Source of the DNA: Natronocalculus amylovorans
GTDB lineage: Archaea > Halobacteriota > Halobacteria > Halobacteriales > Haloferacaceae
Length of the DNA: 64,000 nucleotides
Assembly (NCBI RefSeq): GCF_023638035.1
Contig: NZ_JAKRVX010000002.1
Span: 248,001-312,000, forward strand
Direction: 5' to 3'
Below the pieces are notes generated by a model. The model saw only the letters and a list, made by a program, of their open reading frames with translations. It had not been told where the DNA came from and did not search any database. The first letter of the stretch is position 1, and each line of letters begins with the position of its first letter. Position numbers and translations under genes: made by a program. Shown one piece after another: positions 9,990-18,852 of the stretch.

Positions 9990-10646
9990 ATGGATTCTCC
10001 CTACGATGTGTTAGGAGTCGCTGCAGATGCAACTGACGGGGAGATCAAAGCAGCGTACAAACATCGAGTAAAAGAGGCACACCCCGACCATGGCGGGACA
10101 ATGGAGGAGTTCCAACTTGTCAAAGCTGCGTATGAAGATATCAAGGCAGGAACGGCACACAGAACACAGGATATTCAACACGAACAAGAAACTGTAGAAA
10201 CCCCTGAACCGGATGTCCCAAAAACGTTCACCGTTCAGTATCTTAATTTTGAGACATTCGACGATCATGGCTGGGAACTAACGGATGAAGAGTTATTTTC
10301 GGAGGCTGAGGATGCAGCGCTTGATCGAGAGGATTTTGGAGAGTTGATTGTCCAACCGGGTGAATCGCTTTTGGAGGCTGCCGAGCGCTACGGATTTACC
10401 TGGCCGTATGCCTGTCGTGGCGGTGCCTGTGCAAACTGTGCTGTCGCAGTGATTGAAGGAGACATCCTCCAGCCAGTCGATCATATCCTCCCGGATGAGA
10501 TGATCGATCGCGGTATTCGGCTCTCCTGTCTTGGACAGCCAACAGAGACGGATATGAAAGTCGTTTTCAATATCAAAGCGCTTCCTGATCTCGAGGAACT
10601 TCGGTTGCCGCCGGGGCCGTTTAGCAAGGTCCAAGCGGACGACTAG
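9990..10646 (+). CDS. J-domain / [2Fe-2S] ferredoxin fusion protein
   Basis: About 218 residues. Residues 1-60 are a J domain (SPYDVLGV ... HPDHGG) with the HPD tripeptide that stimulates DnaK. After a linker, residues 75-215 form the haloarchaeal plant-type ferredoxin: an acidic insertion (DDHGWELTDEELF), the cluster ligands in CRGGACANC and a fourth Cys in LSCLGQP. Such ferredoxins carry electrons for 2-oxoacid:ferredoxin oxidoreductases. The J domain may recruit DnaK to load or repair the cluster. An ATG three codons earlier (9981) is also possible. The last 4 bases overlap the convergent hydrolase gene. Confidence 0.88.
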   Translation: MDSPYDVLGVAADATDGEIKAAYKHRVKEAHPDHGGTMEEFQLVKAAYEDIKAGTAHRTQDIQHEQETVETPEPDVPKTFTVQYLNFETFDDHGWELTDEELFSEAEDAALDREDFGELIVQPGESLLEAAERYGFTWPYACRGGACANCAVAVIEGDILQPVDHILPDEMIDRGIRLSCLGQPTETDMKVVFNIKALPDLEELRLPPGPFSKVQADD

Positions 10647-11260
10647 TGTTTGAGTTTAGCTGCAAGAAACGATGCGATCGGTTCTGCAACTTGTGTCTCT
10701 CGGCCAATGAAAAAGTGATCCGCTGCAAATTCGGTTAGTGAAATATCCATATCTGTTGTCTGTAGTTCCCGAGCCCGATCGACGAGTGGCTCCCAATCTG
10801 CCGTTGTATCTCTCGTTGCATACACAATCTGTGCGGGACATACAAGATGTGAGAGTGCAGCCACGGCATCTGCATCGGGGTTGAGTTGGGCCGTTGGAGC
10901 AAGCGCACTCACCGCCGTAACATCACCTCGACCCGCAGCGGTAATGAGCCCAACAGCCCCACCGAAACTGAACCCAGCAAGCGCAACCCGATCGTAGCGA
11001 TCGGTTGCCCACGAAACTGCGTTGTCAGCGTCAGTACACTCACCGTACCCGTCGTCCCATGGGCCGTAGTCGAACCGGAGACAGTCAACCCCCCGATCGG
11101 TTAGCTGGTCGCTGATCGTAACAAGACGAGTATCACCACGATGACCACGGTGTTGTGGATGTGGTGGACACGCAATGACAACAGTGTGTGCGGTGTTTAC
11201 AGCCCGATCAAGTGATGCAGGCGTGTCCCGAACGCCAGGGAGCGTGATACGTTTTCCCAT
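10643..11260 (-). CDS. Alpha/beta hydrolase (dienelactone hydrolase-like)
   Basis: 205 residues. The nucleophile elbow GFSFGGAVG contains the catalytic Ser near residue 95; the oxyanion region is ACPPHPQHRGHRGD and the catalytic His is probably in DHFFIGR near the end, with an Asp before it. Cytosolic, no signal. It ends inside the J-domain ferredoxin gene (4-base convergent overlap) and is divergent from the PspA gene. Substrate unknown. Confidence 0.82.
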   Translation of the reverse strand: MGKRITLPGVRDTPASLDRAVNTAHTVVIACPPHPQHRGHRGDTRLVTISDQLTDRGVDCLRFDYGPWDDGYGECTDADNAVSWATDRYDRVALAGFSFGGAVGLITAAGRGDVTAVSALAPTAQLNPDADAVAALSHLVCPAQIVYATRDTTADWEPLVDRARELQTTDMDISLTEFAADHFFIGRETQVAEPIASFLAAKLKH

Positions 11261-11313
11261 ATCTACGGAGAGAGTGTATCAGGTTTTAAGCCCAGCGTGT
11301 TCCATTATGATGT

Positions 11314-12180
11314 ATGGGAATCCTTTCGCGCACCTCCTACGTTATTCGGTCAAAAATCAACGCGATTCTTAATCGGGCAGAGGACCCGACAGAGACGCTT
11401 GATTACTCGTATGAACAGATGCGAGATGAACTACAGGATGTCAAACAGGGAATTGCAGATCTAACAACACAAAAAAAACGGCTCGAAATCCAAAAACGCC
11501 GGCTCGAAGAGAACGTTGAAAAACACAACGAGCAGGCGCGTGAAGCGGTCCAGCAGGACCGCGATGATCTCGCACGCAGGGCACTCGAAAAGAAGAAATC
11601 GAAGATGCAGCAGATCGAAGAGCTCGAAGGACAGATTGCAAATCTCCAAACTACCCAAGATAATCTGGTTGAAAAGAAAAACGAGCTGCAGAACCAAATC
11701 GAAGAGTTCCGCACAAAGAAAGAGACGATGAAAGCCCGATACGAGGCTGCAGAAGCATCAACTCGTGTGTCGGAAGCAATGACTGGTGTTGGCGACGAGA
11801 TGGAAGACGTCAGTCGTGCGATTGAGCGCGCTGAAGAGCGAACCGACGAGATGGAGGCGCGGTCGGCAGCCATGGATGAGCTCCAAGAAACCGGCGCGTT
11901 AGAGAATGCAATGTCCGATAAAGACGATCTCGATCGAGAGCTTGATGAGCTCCGTCAGGGCGGCGAAGTAGATGCAGAGCTTGATACGTTGAAAGCGGAG
12001 ATGGGGAAATCAGCGCCTGTTGAAGAGACGGAGCCAGCGGCCGAAACCGAGAGTACGGCTGTTGATGCAGATGGTGGTTCAGACAGCGATGAACTTGACG
12101 AGGAGCTTGAGGATCTTGATGTTGCGGTCGATGATGCGGAGATCGAAGCAGAGCTCGAAGAGCTCCAAGAAGACAAATAA
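11314..12180 (+). CDS. PspA/IM30 (Vipp1) family membrane-stress protein
   Basis: 288 residues, almost all alpha-helical coiled coil with the family start MGILSRTSYVIRSKINAILNR and the PTETLDYSYEQM motif just after it. PspA proteins form ESCRT-III-like polymers that bind stressed membranes. Residues about 225-288 form a very acidic tail typical of the haloarchaeal versions. No PspB, PspC or AAA activator is nearby. It is probably monocistronic; the next gene begins 81 bases later. Confidence 0.9.
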   Translation: MGILSRTSYVIRSKINAILNRAEDPTETLDYSYEQMRDELQDVKQGIADLTTQKKRLEIQKRRLEENVEKHNEQAREAVQQDRDDLARRALEKKKSKMQQIEELEGQIANLQTTQDNLVEKKNELQNQIEEFRTKKETMKARYEAAEASTRVSEAMTGVGDEMEDVSRAIERAEERTDEMEARSAAMDELQETGALENAMSDKDDLDRELDELRQGGEVDAELDTLKAEMGKSAPVEETEPAAETESTAVDADGGSDSDELDEELEDLDVAVDDAEIEAELEELQEDK

Positions 12181-12261
12181 CAGTCCATCTATCAACACCG
12201 ACGAGAGTTGTTCTATCTGATGGCTCCGTAGCTGTTTATCTTCTGACAGTGTAGCTGTGGC

Positions 12262-13269
12262 ATGGATGCCACAAGCGGATCCACAATGCAGGAGCGGGGC
12301 ACGAGCAGTCGGATTCGGCTGTGGGTGCTTATGGAAGCCGATCGCTGGCAGTTGACAACCGTTCTGACGGGGAGTGTTGCTCTTGGTGTCGTTGCTGCAG
12401 GTGTTGCCGTTCCGGAGATGTTTCGTGAGGTAGTCACAGAAGATCCGCTCATTGGTGAGTTGTTTGTCGGATTTGTCACGACAACAATCACGGCGGTGAC
12501 GCTGATTGTCAGTATTGGACAACTCGTACTCTCACAGGAGCTCGGTGCCGTGGGTGATCAAAAAGAGCGGATGGATGCCTCGATTTCGTTCCAACAAACT
12601 GTTGAGTCATATCTCCCACAAGCAGTGAGCCCCGCAGAGCCAAGCTCGTTCATGCAGGTGATTGTTATAGAGATCAACACAAAAGCAACAGCGCTTGCAG
12701 AGTCACTTGCCAACAGCACAGGCGAAACAGACGAACTCGAATCATACCTTCACACGTTAGTTTCGGATACGGACTCGATCGCAACATCGCTTTCAGGAAC
12801 GGAATTTGGGACGTTCGATATGATCTCTGCAGCGCTGAATTTTGCGTACTCTTCGTATCTTCATCGTGGCCGAGAGCTCCACGCAACACATGAACCCGCG
12901 CTTGACGATACAGAGGCGGAACTGTTTGAAGATCTGCTTTCGGTGTTAACGCTGTTTGCACCGGCAAGAGAACATTTTAAAACGTTGTATTTTCAGTGGG
13001 AGTTAATCAACCTCTCGCGATCAATCATGTACGTTGCACTCCCATCACTTGTCACAGGGATCTGGATTGGGTTGTTTCTCAATCCGGAACGTGTGACTGG
13101 GACGCTATTAGGTGTTGACGCGTTGGTTCTCGTTATTGCAATTGCCGTTGCGATCGTAATTCTCCCATTCGTCCTCTTGCTTTCGCATATGTTCCGGATC
13201 ACGACCGTCGCAAAGCGAACGCTTGCAATGGGGCCGTTTATTCTTAGAACTCGCACAAACGAAACGTGA
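12262..13269 (+). CDS. Haloarchaeal four-helix membrane protein of unknown function
   Basis: 335 residues, family not recognised. Two transmembrane segments lie near the N-terminus (about residues 32-55 and 68-95), a 140-residue soluble helical middle contains ATALAESLANS and EATLEAEL-like acidic helices, and two more segments lie at about residues 255-275 and 280-310. The topology resembles DUF4239-type bestrophin-like proteins, but I see no diagnostic motif. It converges with the dipeptide epimerase gene, 15 bases between stops. Confidence 0.75.
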   Translation: MDATSGSTMQERGTSSRIRLWVLMEADRWQLTTVLTGSVALGVVAAGVAVPEMFREVVTEDPLIGELFVGFVTTTITAVTLIVSIGQLVLSQELGAVGDQKERMDASISFQQTVESYLPQAVSPAEPSSFMQVIVIEINTKATALAESLANSTGETDELESYLHTLVSDTDSIATSLSGTEFGTFDMISAALNFAYSSYLHRGRELHATHEPALDDTEAELFEDLLSVLTLFAPAREHFKTLYFQWELINLSRSIMYVALPSLVTGIWIGLFLNPERVTGTLLGVDALVLVIAIAVAIVILPFVLLLSHMFRITTVAKRTLAMGPFILRTRTNET

Positions 13270-13284
13270 AACAGCTAGTCTCAG

Positions 13285-14325
13285 CTACGGCTGCACTGCG
13301 CCGATTCCTGGCCGATCGATGCCTGTTAGATCAATCTCACCATTTGGTAGTGGCACCCCGTCATATGGATCATCTGCAAGCAACAACGCCCCGTCGAGGT
13401 CGGCGTAGTCCAAAAGCGGTGCAAGATGACAGCCAGCAGCGATCGCAGCGTTTGATTCAACCATACAGCCGAGCATGACTTCCATCCCATGTGCGTGAGC
13501 GGTGTGAATCATTCGCTGTGCCTCGTATAACCCCCCGCACTTCATGAGTTTTAGATTTGCAATATCGGCTTTGTCTGCAATCTGTGGAATATCTTCAAGC
13601 GTGATGCAGGATTCATCAGCAGCGATCGGCAACACCGATCGTTCATATGCAAATTTGAGACCAGATGGATTCTCTGCTGGAACTGGCTGTTCAATAAACT
13701 CAACACCATACTCTGCGAGGACATGGCTCATCTGCACCGTTTCACGGGGGGTCCATGCCTCGTTTGCATCAACTCGGATCGTTGCATCAGGAGCTTCATC
13801 GCGAACTGCGGAGATGAGCTCTTCGTCTCTATCGGTTCCAAGTTTGATCTTTAATACGTCGTAGCCCGCCTTCACAGCGTCTGCGGTCTTCTCTCGGACA
13901 ACATCAGTTTCATCAAGCCCGATCGTAAAGGAGGTTTTTGGGGTTTGGCTTGCATCCAGTCCCCACAGTTTGTAGAGTGGGACCCCAAGTCGCTTCGCAG
14001 CAAGGTCGTGCAGGGCGATCGAAATCGCACAGCGTGCCGCGGGGTTGTCGTTCACTGCATGTTTGAGTTCACGCTCAATGGCTTCGAGTGCGTGTGGGTC
14101 GTCAATCCGCTCGACAACCGAAAGCAGCCGAGGGAGAACGGCTTCAACCGTCTCAACTGTTTCACCGTAGTGTCCAGCGGGGGCGGCTGCCCCAACTCCG
14201 GTCATTCCCCCCTCGTCAGTGATGTTGACGACAACGTTCTCTGCATGGGTTTGGGTGCCGCGAGCGATCGTAAACGGATTTTCAAGCGGGAGCGAGATTC
14301 GCTCAAACGACGTAGAGAGACTCAT
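13285..14325 (-). CDS. Enolase-superfamily epimerase (dipeptide epimerase / DgcA-like)
   Basis: 346 residues. The catalytic KxK is in LKIKLG, metal ligands are in RVDANEAW, FIEQPV and AADES, and the second-face Lys is in LKLMKCGG. Annotated families are L-Ala-D/L-Glu epimerase; in combination with an upstream DUF1611 gene it matches the DgcA/DgcN pair reported for D-glutamate use, where DgcA racemises N-acetyl-D-glutamate. Its start overlaps the DUF1611 stop by 4 bases (ATGA), showing translational coupling. Assignment to DgcA rests on this pairing, not on residues. Confidence 0.85.
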   Translation of the reverse strand: MSLSTSFERISLPLENPFTIARGTQTHAENVVVNITDEGGMTGVGAAAPAGHYGETVETVEAVLPRLLSVVERIDDPHALEAIERELKHAVNDNPAARCAISIALHDLAAKRLGVPLYKLWGLDASQTPKTSFTIGLDETDVVREKTADAVKAGYDVLKIKLGTDRDEELISAVRDEAPDATIRVDANEAWTPRETVQMSHVLAEYGVEFIEQPVPAENPSGLKFAYERSVLPIAADESCITLEDIPQIADKADIANLKLMKCGGLYEAQRMIHTAHAHGMEVMLGCMVESNAAIAAGCHLAPLLDYADLDGALLLADDPYDGVPLPNGEIDLTGIDRPGIGAVQP

Positions 14326-15362
14326 AGGTCGAGTCCCTCCACAATGGTTGCCGCGTCAAATCGAACTGGGTCGGTTGCAGGAAGTCCAAGCTCGTCTGCG
14401 TACGTGTCAACCGCTTGCTGTGCTCCATCATCATCTAGCTTTCGCGTGTTGAGTGCACCTGCGACAATTTCGGTGTCAAACACCGGTGCTGCGAGCGATT
14501 CATAGAGCTCAACGTAGGTGTCGATTGATGGGATCGAAACATCCTCATATCCATGGATTGCTTCTCGGCCGGCGACGTGACAGAGGATGAGCGACTCAGC
14601 CATCGATCCATGCAGAATACCACAGGTGACAGCAGAGTATGCCGGATGAATGATTGTCCCCTGCCCTTCGACGACAAGGAGATCGTACTCATCACCAACG
14701 TCAAGGATCATCTCTTCAACAGCGCCAGCGGTGAAATCAGAGACCACACGATCGATCGGGTTTCCCCACCCCTCAATCATAATTCCCGTCTGTCCGGTTG
14801 GAATAAGTGCAGCATCAATACCGGCTTCTTTTGCGGCCTCAACCACTTCCAGTGCAACGGTCATCTTCCCGACAGAGCAGTCGGTACCGACGGTGAGCGC
14901 AACGTGTGCGTCAACCTGATCCGCAATCCCTTGGCTGACGGTGAGGTCATCTTTTGGCTTTCGGACGTCAACAAGCTCAACCCCGTGTTCTTCAGCAAGC
15001 GAAACGAGTTCCTCGTCTTCATTGAGGAAGTAGTGAAGTCCAGCAATAATGTCACAGCCGGCTCTGATTGCAGTTTCAACGTCGTCTCGCCAGCTTTCAT
15101 CGAATCCGCCGCCGATCGGTGCAATTCCGATAAGCAGTGCATCAACATCGTTGTCGATCGCTGCAAAGGAATCAACGATCGGAGCATCCCGCACGTCAGA
15201 AACATGATCCGTCACAGATGAGCCCGCGTTGTCACGGTCAAGAACCGCCACAATCTCGTCACCGCCGTAGCGGATGACGCCAAGTGCAGTTTTTGCACGG
15301 TCTGGGAATTTTTCATGTGCGAGAATCGCAATACGACGAGTCGAACCAGCGGTCGTAGTCAT
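14322..15362 (-). CDS. DUF1611 family protein (DgcN-like)
   Basis: 346 residues. An N-terminal Rossmann-like domain (AILAHEKFPDRAKTALGVIRY) precedes a P-loop-containing domain with VGTDCSVGKMT at about residue 170 and GQTGIMIEGWG after it. DUF1611 proteins paired with a dipeptide epimerase were described as DgcN, an N-acetyltransferase acting on D-glutamate. It is first in a two-gene operon; a TATA-like box on the minus strand at 15387-15393, about 28 bases before the ATG, predicts a leaderless mRNA. Confidence 0.85.
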   Translation of the reverse strand: MTTTAGSTRRIAILAHEKFPDRAKTALGVIRYGGDEIVAVLDRDNAGSSVTDHVSDVRDAPIVDSFAAIDNDVDALLIGIAPIGGGFDESWRDDVETAIRAGCDIIAGLHYFLNEDEELVSLAEEHGVELVDVRKPKDDLTVSQGIADQVDAHVALTVGTDCSVGKMTVALEVVEAAKEAGIDAALIPTGQTGIMIEGWGNPIDRVVSDFTAGAVEEMILDVGDEYDLLVVEGQGTIIHPAYSAVTCGILHGSMAESLILCHVAGREAIHGYEDVSIPSIDTYVELYESLAAPVFDTEIVAGALNTRKLDDDGAQQAVDTYADELGLPATDPVRFDAATIVEGLDL

Positions 15363-15386
15363 ACTCGGTGGAATGACTTGCGACCC

Positions 15387-15393
15387 TATAAAT
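15387..15393 (-). promoter_or_regulatory. TATA box for the DUF1611/epimerase operon
   Basis: On the minus strand the sequence reads ATTTATA, centred about 28 bases before the ATG at 15362. This is the spacing at which haloarchaeal TATA boxes give leaderless transcripts. Confidence 0.5.
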
Positions 15394-15477
15394 CGGTGGG
15401 AGGTTGCATGGAACGCCGGTATACATCTCCCCTGGGCTCCCCCCTGTTTTTACACTGAGGACATGGAAGTATGAGCT

Positions 15478-15906
15478 ATGTCACAGCGTATTCTCGTTCC
15501 GATCGATGGCTCTGAGCAGTCAACGTCCGCACTCTCTTACGCCGAAACCCTCTATCCGGACGCAGAGTTTGTGTTATTACACGTACTGTCACCAAGTGAT
15601 GGCGCTCCACACCCAGATGCAATAATCATGCACACTGAAGAGACTGTAGCGGCTCAACGCGAAGACGCCAACAAATTATTTGAGACGGTACGCGAACAGA
15701 TTGAACCAGACCGAACCGTTGAAACAGCTATTGAAAACGGAAGTGCCGCAAGAGCAATCGTCGACTATGCTGACGATCCGGAAGCCGAGATTGACGCAAT
15801 CGTGATGGGAAGCCGCGGCAGAGATGGTGCAAAACGGTTGTTGTTAGGAAGCGTGGCAGAGACCGTCGTTCGGCGCGCATCAGTACCAGTAACCGTGGCC
15901 CGTTAA
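15478..15906 (+). CDS. Universal stress protein, UspA family (ATP-binding type)
   Basis: 142 residues, one Usp domain. The start ILVPIDGSEQS and the end G-SR-G-RDGAKRLLL-GS (the G2xG9xG(S/T) ATP motif) are both intact, followed by VVRRASVPVTVAR. Cytoplasmic stress or metabolic regulator acting as a nucleotide-binding dimer. A second Usp-like gene begins 2 bases after this stop, so the pair is an operon and may form a heterodimer. Confidence 0.92.
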   Translation: MSQRILVPIDGSEQSTSALSYAETLYPDAEFVLLHVLSPSDGAPHPDAIIMHTEETVAAQREDANKLFETVREQIEPDRTVETAIENGSAARAIVDYADDPEAEIDAIVMGSRGRDGAKRLLLGSVAETVVRRASVPVTVAR

Positions 15907-15907
15907 C

Positions 15908-16375
15908 ATGACTGCGACTGATGGCACTCCGGACCGGATTCTCGTACTGGTTGATGATGATCATACGGTTGGCCCGGTAACGAAACAAGCAGCAGCGATC
16001 GCTGCAAGTACAGGTGCAACACTGTCTCTTATTGCGGTTATTGATCCTGCAGATGGGAATCGATACTTTGGACCCGGAACAATCACAGCGATCGACGACG
16101 CAGAATCACAACTTATTGAGGAAGCAAATGCGCTCCGATCACTACATGATGTTCGCATTGATGCAGCAGTGCTTCGGGGGGAGCCAGAGGACGTAGTTCC
16201 ACAGTATCTTGAATCAGAAGCGATTGATCTGTTTGTGCTCGATCGATCGGTGCTCACGGATCGCTCTCGGTTTGGGCGTTGGCGACTTACCGATCGGCTC
16301 ACGGAGCTCAATGAGCGAATTTCGGTGCTCTTGGTTGGGAGTGGGCGCGAACAAACAACTGAACAACTCGACTGA
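15908..16375 (+). CDS. Universal stress protein-like, ATP motif lost
   Basis: 155 residues with a Usp fold: RILVLVDDDHTV at the start, LSLIAVIDPAD, and DLFVLDRSVLTDRSRFGRWRLTDRLTELNERISVLLVG at the end. The G2xG9xG(S/T) motif of the upstream gene is missing; the equivalent stretch is Arg-rich. This points to a non-nucleotide-binding partner of the upstream protein. Converges with the PAS transducer gene. Confidence 0.78.
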   Translation: MTATDGTPDRILVLVDDDHTVGPVTKQAAAIAASTGATLSLIAVIDPADGNRYFGPGTITAIDDAESQLIEEANALRSLHDVRIDAAVLRGEPEDVVPQYLESEAIDLFVLDRSVLTDRSRFGRWRLTDRLTELNERISVLLVGSGREQTTEQLD

Positions 16376-16398
16376 AACAGATCGTACTGCAAAGTCGG

Positions 16399-17760
16399 TT
16401 AGAGATCCAAATCTGCGATCAGGGCAGCCAACTCGGCAACGCTCTGTTCGATGTCAGTAACCAACTCAACCTGCCCTTGGTTTGCCTGCTTGATGGTTTT
16501 TACTTCATCCGCGAGCGAGTTTGCATGTACTGCTAGCTCATCAATTAGCGTTGCAATTTCTTCGGCATTCGCTGCTTGGTCATCGGTCACGTGTGAGACT
16601 TCTTTCGTTCCCTGTGCAGTTTGCTTGACCGCATCAGTGATAGCCGAAAGATTCTCCATTACCTGCTCGGTTCGCCCTGTTGCATCGACGAGTTGGTTAT
16701 TTGTCTCATCGATGCTCTCGATCGTTTCGGTTGCTGTAGCGATGATCTGTTGGACAGATTTCTCAATCTCTGTCGCATTTTTTTGAGACTCTTCTGCGAG
16801 AGATTTCACCTCATCTGCAACAACAGCGAACCCTGCACCAGCCTCATCGGCTCGTGCAGCCTCGATCGATGCGTTCAGTGCAAGCATATTCGTCTGGTCT
16901 GCAATATCATGGATGACCTCAACAATATCATCGATCTCATCAAGTTGTGCGCGGAGTTCATCAACATCTTCAGCCATCTGTGACGACGCATTTGTCACGG
17001 ACGTCATCCGATCGATCGCCTCTGCAGCTTCTGTTTGTCCGTCAACCGCAAGTTCTTGGGCGTGGTCGCTACTTTCGGTCACTTGATGTGCCGTTGCTGC
17101 AACTTCCTCAATACTTGCACTCAGATCCGAAACTTCGTTTTTTACCGCTGTTGCTTTATCATGTTGTTCAACCGCAATCGTTGCCCCTGCCGAAGAGGAG
17201 TCTGCCACCGACTCAGCGTTCGCTCGAAGCGTATCAACATTCTCCATGACATTCTCTGTAACCTGTTCCTGTGCTTTTGCCATCTTGTTTCGAGCTTCAA
17301 CGATGTCGGTAACAATTGGAGTTAGTTCTACGGCACCAATAACGGCCCCGTCAAGCGTTTCGATCGGGACTGCCATCGATCGGTTCCACAGGTGTCCCTC
17401 CGGTGTTGGAACCTTCCGGAACTCCTTTTCCCAAACTGTTTGCTCGGTTCGGGCAACAGTTTCGGCAAGAATCTCGGATTCACCCTCTGTTCCAAAGAAT
17501 TTGTACCCTTCCGTCCCGATCGCTTCGTCTTTCGAGCGCCCATAGGCGTTTTCGGCTTCGCTGTTGAAGTACCGGAGTTTCCGTTCGTTGTCTACGGCAA
17601 AGATTGGTTCCGGAAATGTTTCGATCAGTTGATTAAATGCATGCTTCCACTCATCGCGCTCGCGCAGGAGTTCTTCTTTTGTTTTCTGGTTATCAGGCTT
17701 TTGAAATTCGAGTAGTTCTTTGTAGGTTTCTGCTCCGTTCGCCCGGTCAACGGTTGCCAT
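16399..17760 (-). CDS. Soluble PAS-domain methyl-accepting transducer
   Basis: 453 residues without membrane helices. Residues 38-145 form a PAS domain ([26 protein letters not shown] ... [12 protein letters not shown]), residues 150-445 a methyl-accepting coiled coil with the conserved tip [21 protein letters not shown]. It would report an intracellular redox, ligand or metabolic signal to CheA. PAS ligand unknown; I see no clear haem or flavin signature. Separate from HemAT, it is the second cytoplasmic transducer in 12 kb. Confidence 0.9.
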   Translation of the reverse strand: MATVDRANGAETYKELLEFQKPDNQKTKEELLRERDEWKHAFNQLIETFPEPIFAVDNERKLRYFNSEAENAYGRSKDEAIGTEGYKFFGTEGESEILAETVARTEQTVWEKEFRKVPTPEGHLWNRSMAVPIETLDGAVIGAVELTPIVTDIVEARNKMAKAQEQVTENVMENVDTLRANAESVADSSSAGATIAVEQHDKATAVKNEVSDLSASIEEVAATAHQVTESSDHAQELAVDGQTEAAEAIDRMTSVTNASSQMAEDVDELRAQLDEIDDIVEVIHDIADQTNMLALNASIEAARADEAGAGFAVVADEVKSLAEESQKNATEIEKSVQQIIATATETIESIDETNNQLVDATGRTEQVMENLSAITDAVKQTAQGTKEVSHVTDDQAANAEEIATLIDELAVHANSLADEVKTIKQANQGQVELVTDIEQSVAELAALIADLDL

Positions 17761-17901
17761 GTAGTTTGTTTGCGAATTGACGATATTATAACGTGATCAT
17801 TTATGTCCTTTAATTATCATGTATGAGAACTAAATTCGATCTAGCAAACGATACGAATCGGCAAGCAGCAACTCTTGACAGCAACACTAGGACATAGCTG
17901 C

Positions 17902-18801
17902 CTATAACACGTACACTCGGGCAGTCCAAAAGTCGTGGAATGCCTGTTCAAGGGCATCTTTCGGCTTTCCGCGAGCGTCAGTTGTCTGAACAACATCCGC
18001 ACCGACATCCAGATCGTCAAGAACGGTCTGTTCACCAACAAGGATAAGCTTCTCAGCATTCCGATCACGGAGCGTTTCTTCAACTCGATCGAGGTGGTCT
18101 GCAATCTGCTCATCACGAATCCGCTCGAATCGACCCTGTGAGTACCCACCTTTTGAATGGTCGGATTTGACATCGCTCTCAAAGCCAGTAAACGTCTGGC
18201 GAGTGCGTTCATCATACTCACCAAGCGCAAACAGATCCGATCTGACGACACCAAATGCAAACGAACCAGTTGGTTCGAACCACCGTCGATCAACGACAAA
18301 CTCCGAATCCCACCGATCGATCTGTTCAGGGTGGATTGGTGGCCGAACAACTGCCCGAATCAGTCCAAAATCATCGGCATACGCAATACCAGGCGCTGCT
18401 CGACGGACGAGTTCTGTGACCCCATCAAATGCCTCCGTCACAGACTCAGGAAGCGCTCGTTCATCGGTGACGGTTACAGTAAGTGCGCCTTCTGGCCCGC
18501 TTTGGACCGATCGAAGCTGATCACAAAATCTTTCAAGTGCCTCCCCAGAAAGGTCAGTTTCGCTTCGGACAGTTTGGCTCGTCTCCGTCGATTGTGCTTG
18601 CAGTCGATCGACGGTGTCTTGCAGGGAGGTGAGCCGGTCTTCTAGTCGGTTTACCCGCTCTTCGGCCGCTTGGCGTGCGCTTGCGGCATCCGATCGGCGC
18701 TCTTCTTCAGCCTCGACACGCCGTTCGAGGTGGTGTTTCTCCTCTTGTAGTTCCTCGATCTGTCGTTTGAGCTCCGCGCGACCCAACAGCTCATCAAGCA
18801 T
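17902..18801 (-). CDS. Vms1/Ankzf1-like peptidyl-tRNA hydrolase (VLRF1 domain)
   Basis: 299 residues. Residues 1-75 are a Lys/Glu/Arg coiled coil; the remainder is an eRF1 domain 2/3-like fold. The motif KGGYSQGRFERIRDEQ near residue 215 matches the Gly-Gly-x-Ser-Gln loop of Vms1-like release factors, which release or cleave peptidyl-tRNA on stalled large subunits. The function is therefore ribosome rescue, by family. 140 bases without a gene precede it on the 3' side. DUF5802 gene lies 51 bases upstream on the same strand. Confidence 0.83.
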   Translation of the reverse strand: MLDELLGRAELKRQIEELQEEKHHLERRVEAEEERRSDAASARQAAEERVNRLEDRLTSLQDTVDRLQAQSTETSQTVRSETDLSGEALERFCDQLRSVQSGPEGALTVTVTDERALPESVTEAFDGVTELVRRAAPGIAYADDFGLIRAVVRPPIHPEQIDRWDSEFVVDRRWFEPTGSFAFGVVRSDLFALGEYDERTRQTFTGFESDVKSDHSKGGYSQGRFERIRDEQIADHLDRVEETLRDRNAEKLILVGEQTVLDDLDVGADVVQTTDARGKPKDALEQAFHDFWTARVYVL

Positions 18802-18852
18802 ACCAAATGGGACACCCGAAGCATCTTGAAACGTATGGTATCAACGATTGGA

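Noticed and set aside
11403-11873. Ser/Cys-rich minus-strand frame
   Set aside because: Antisense shadow of the PspA coiled coil.
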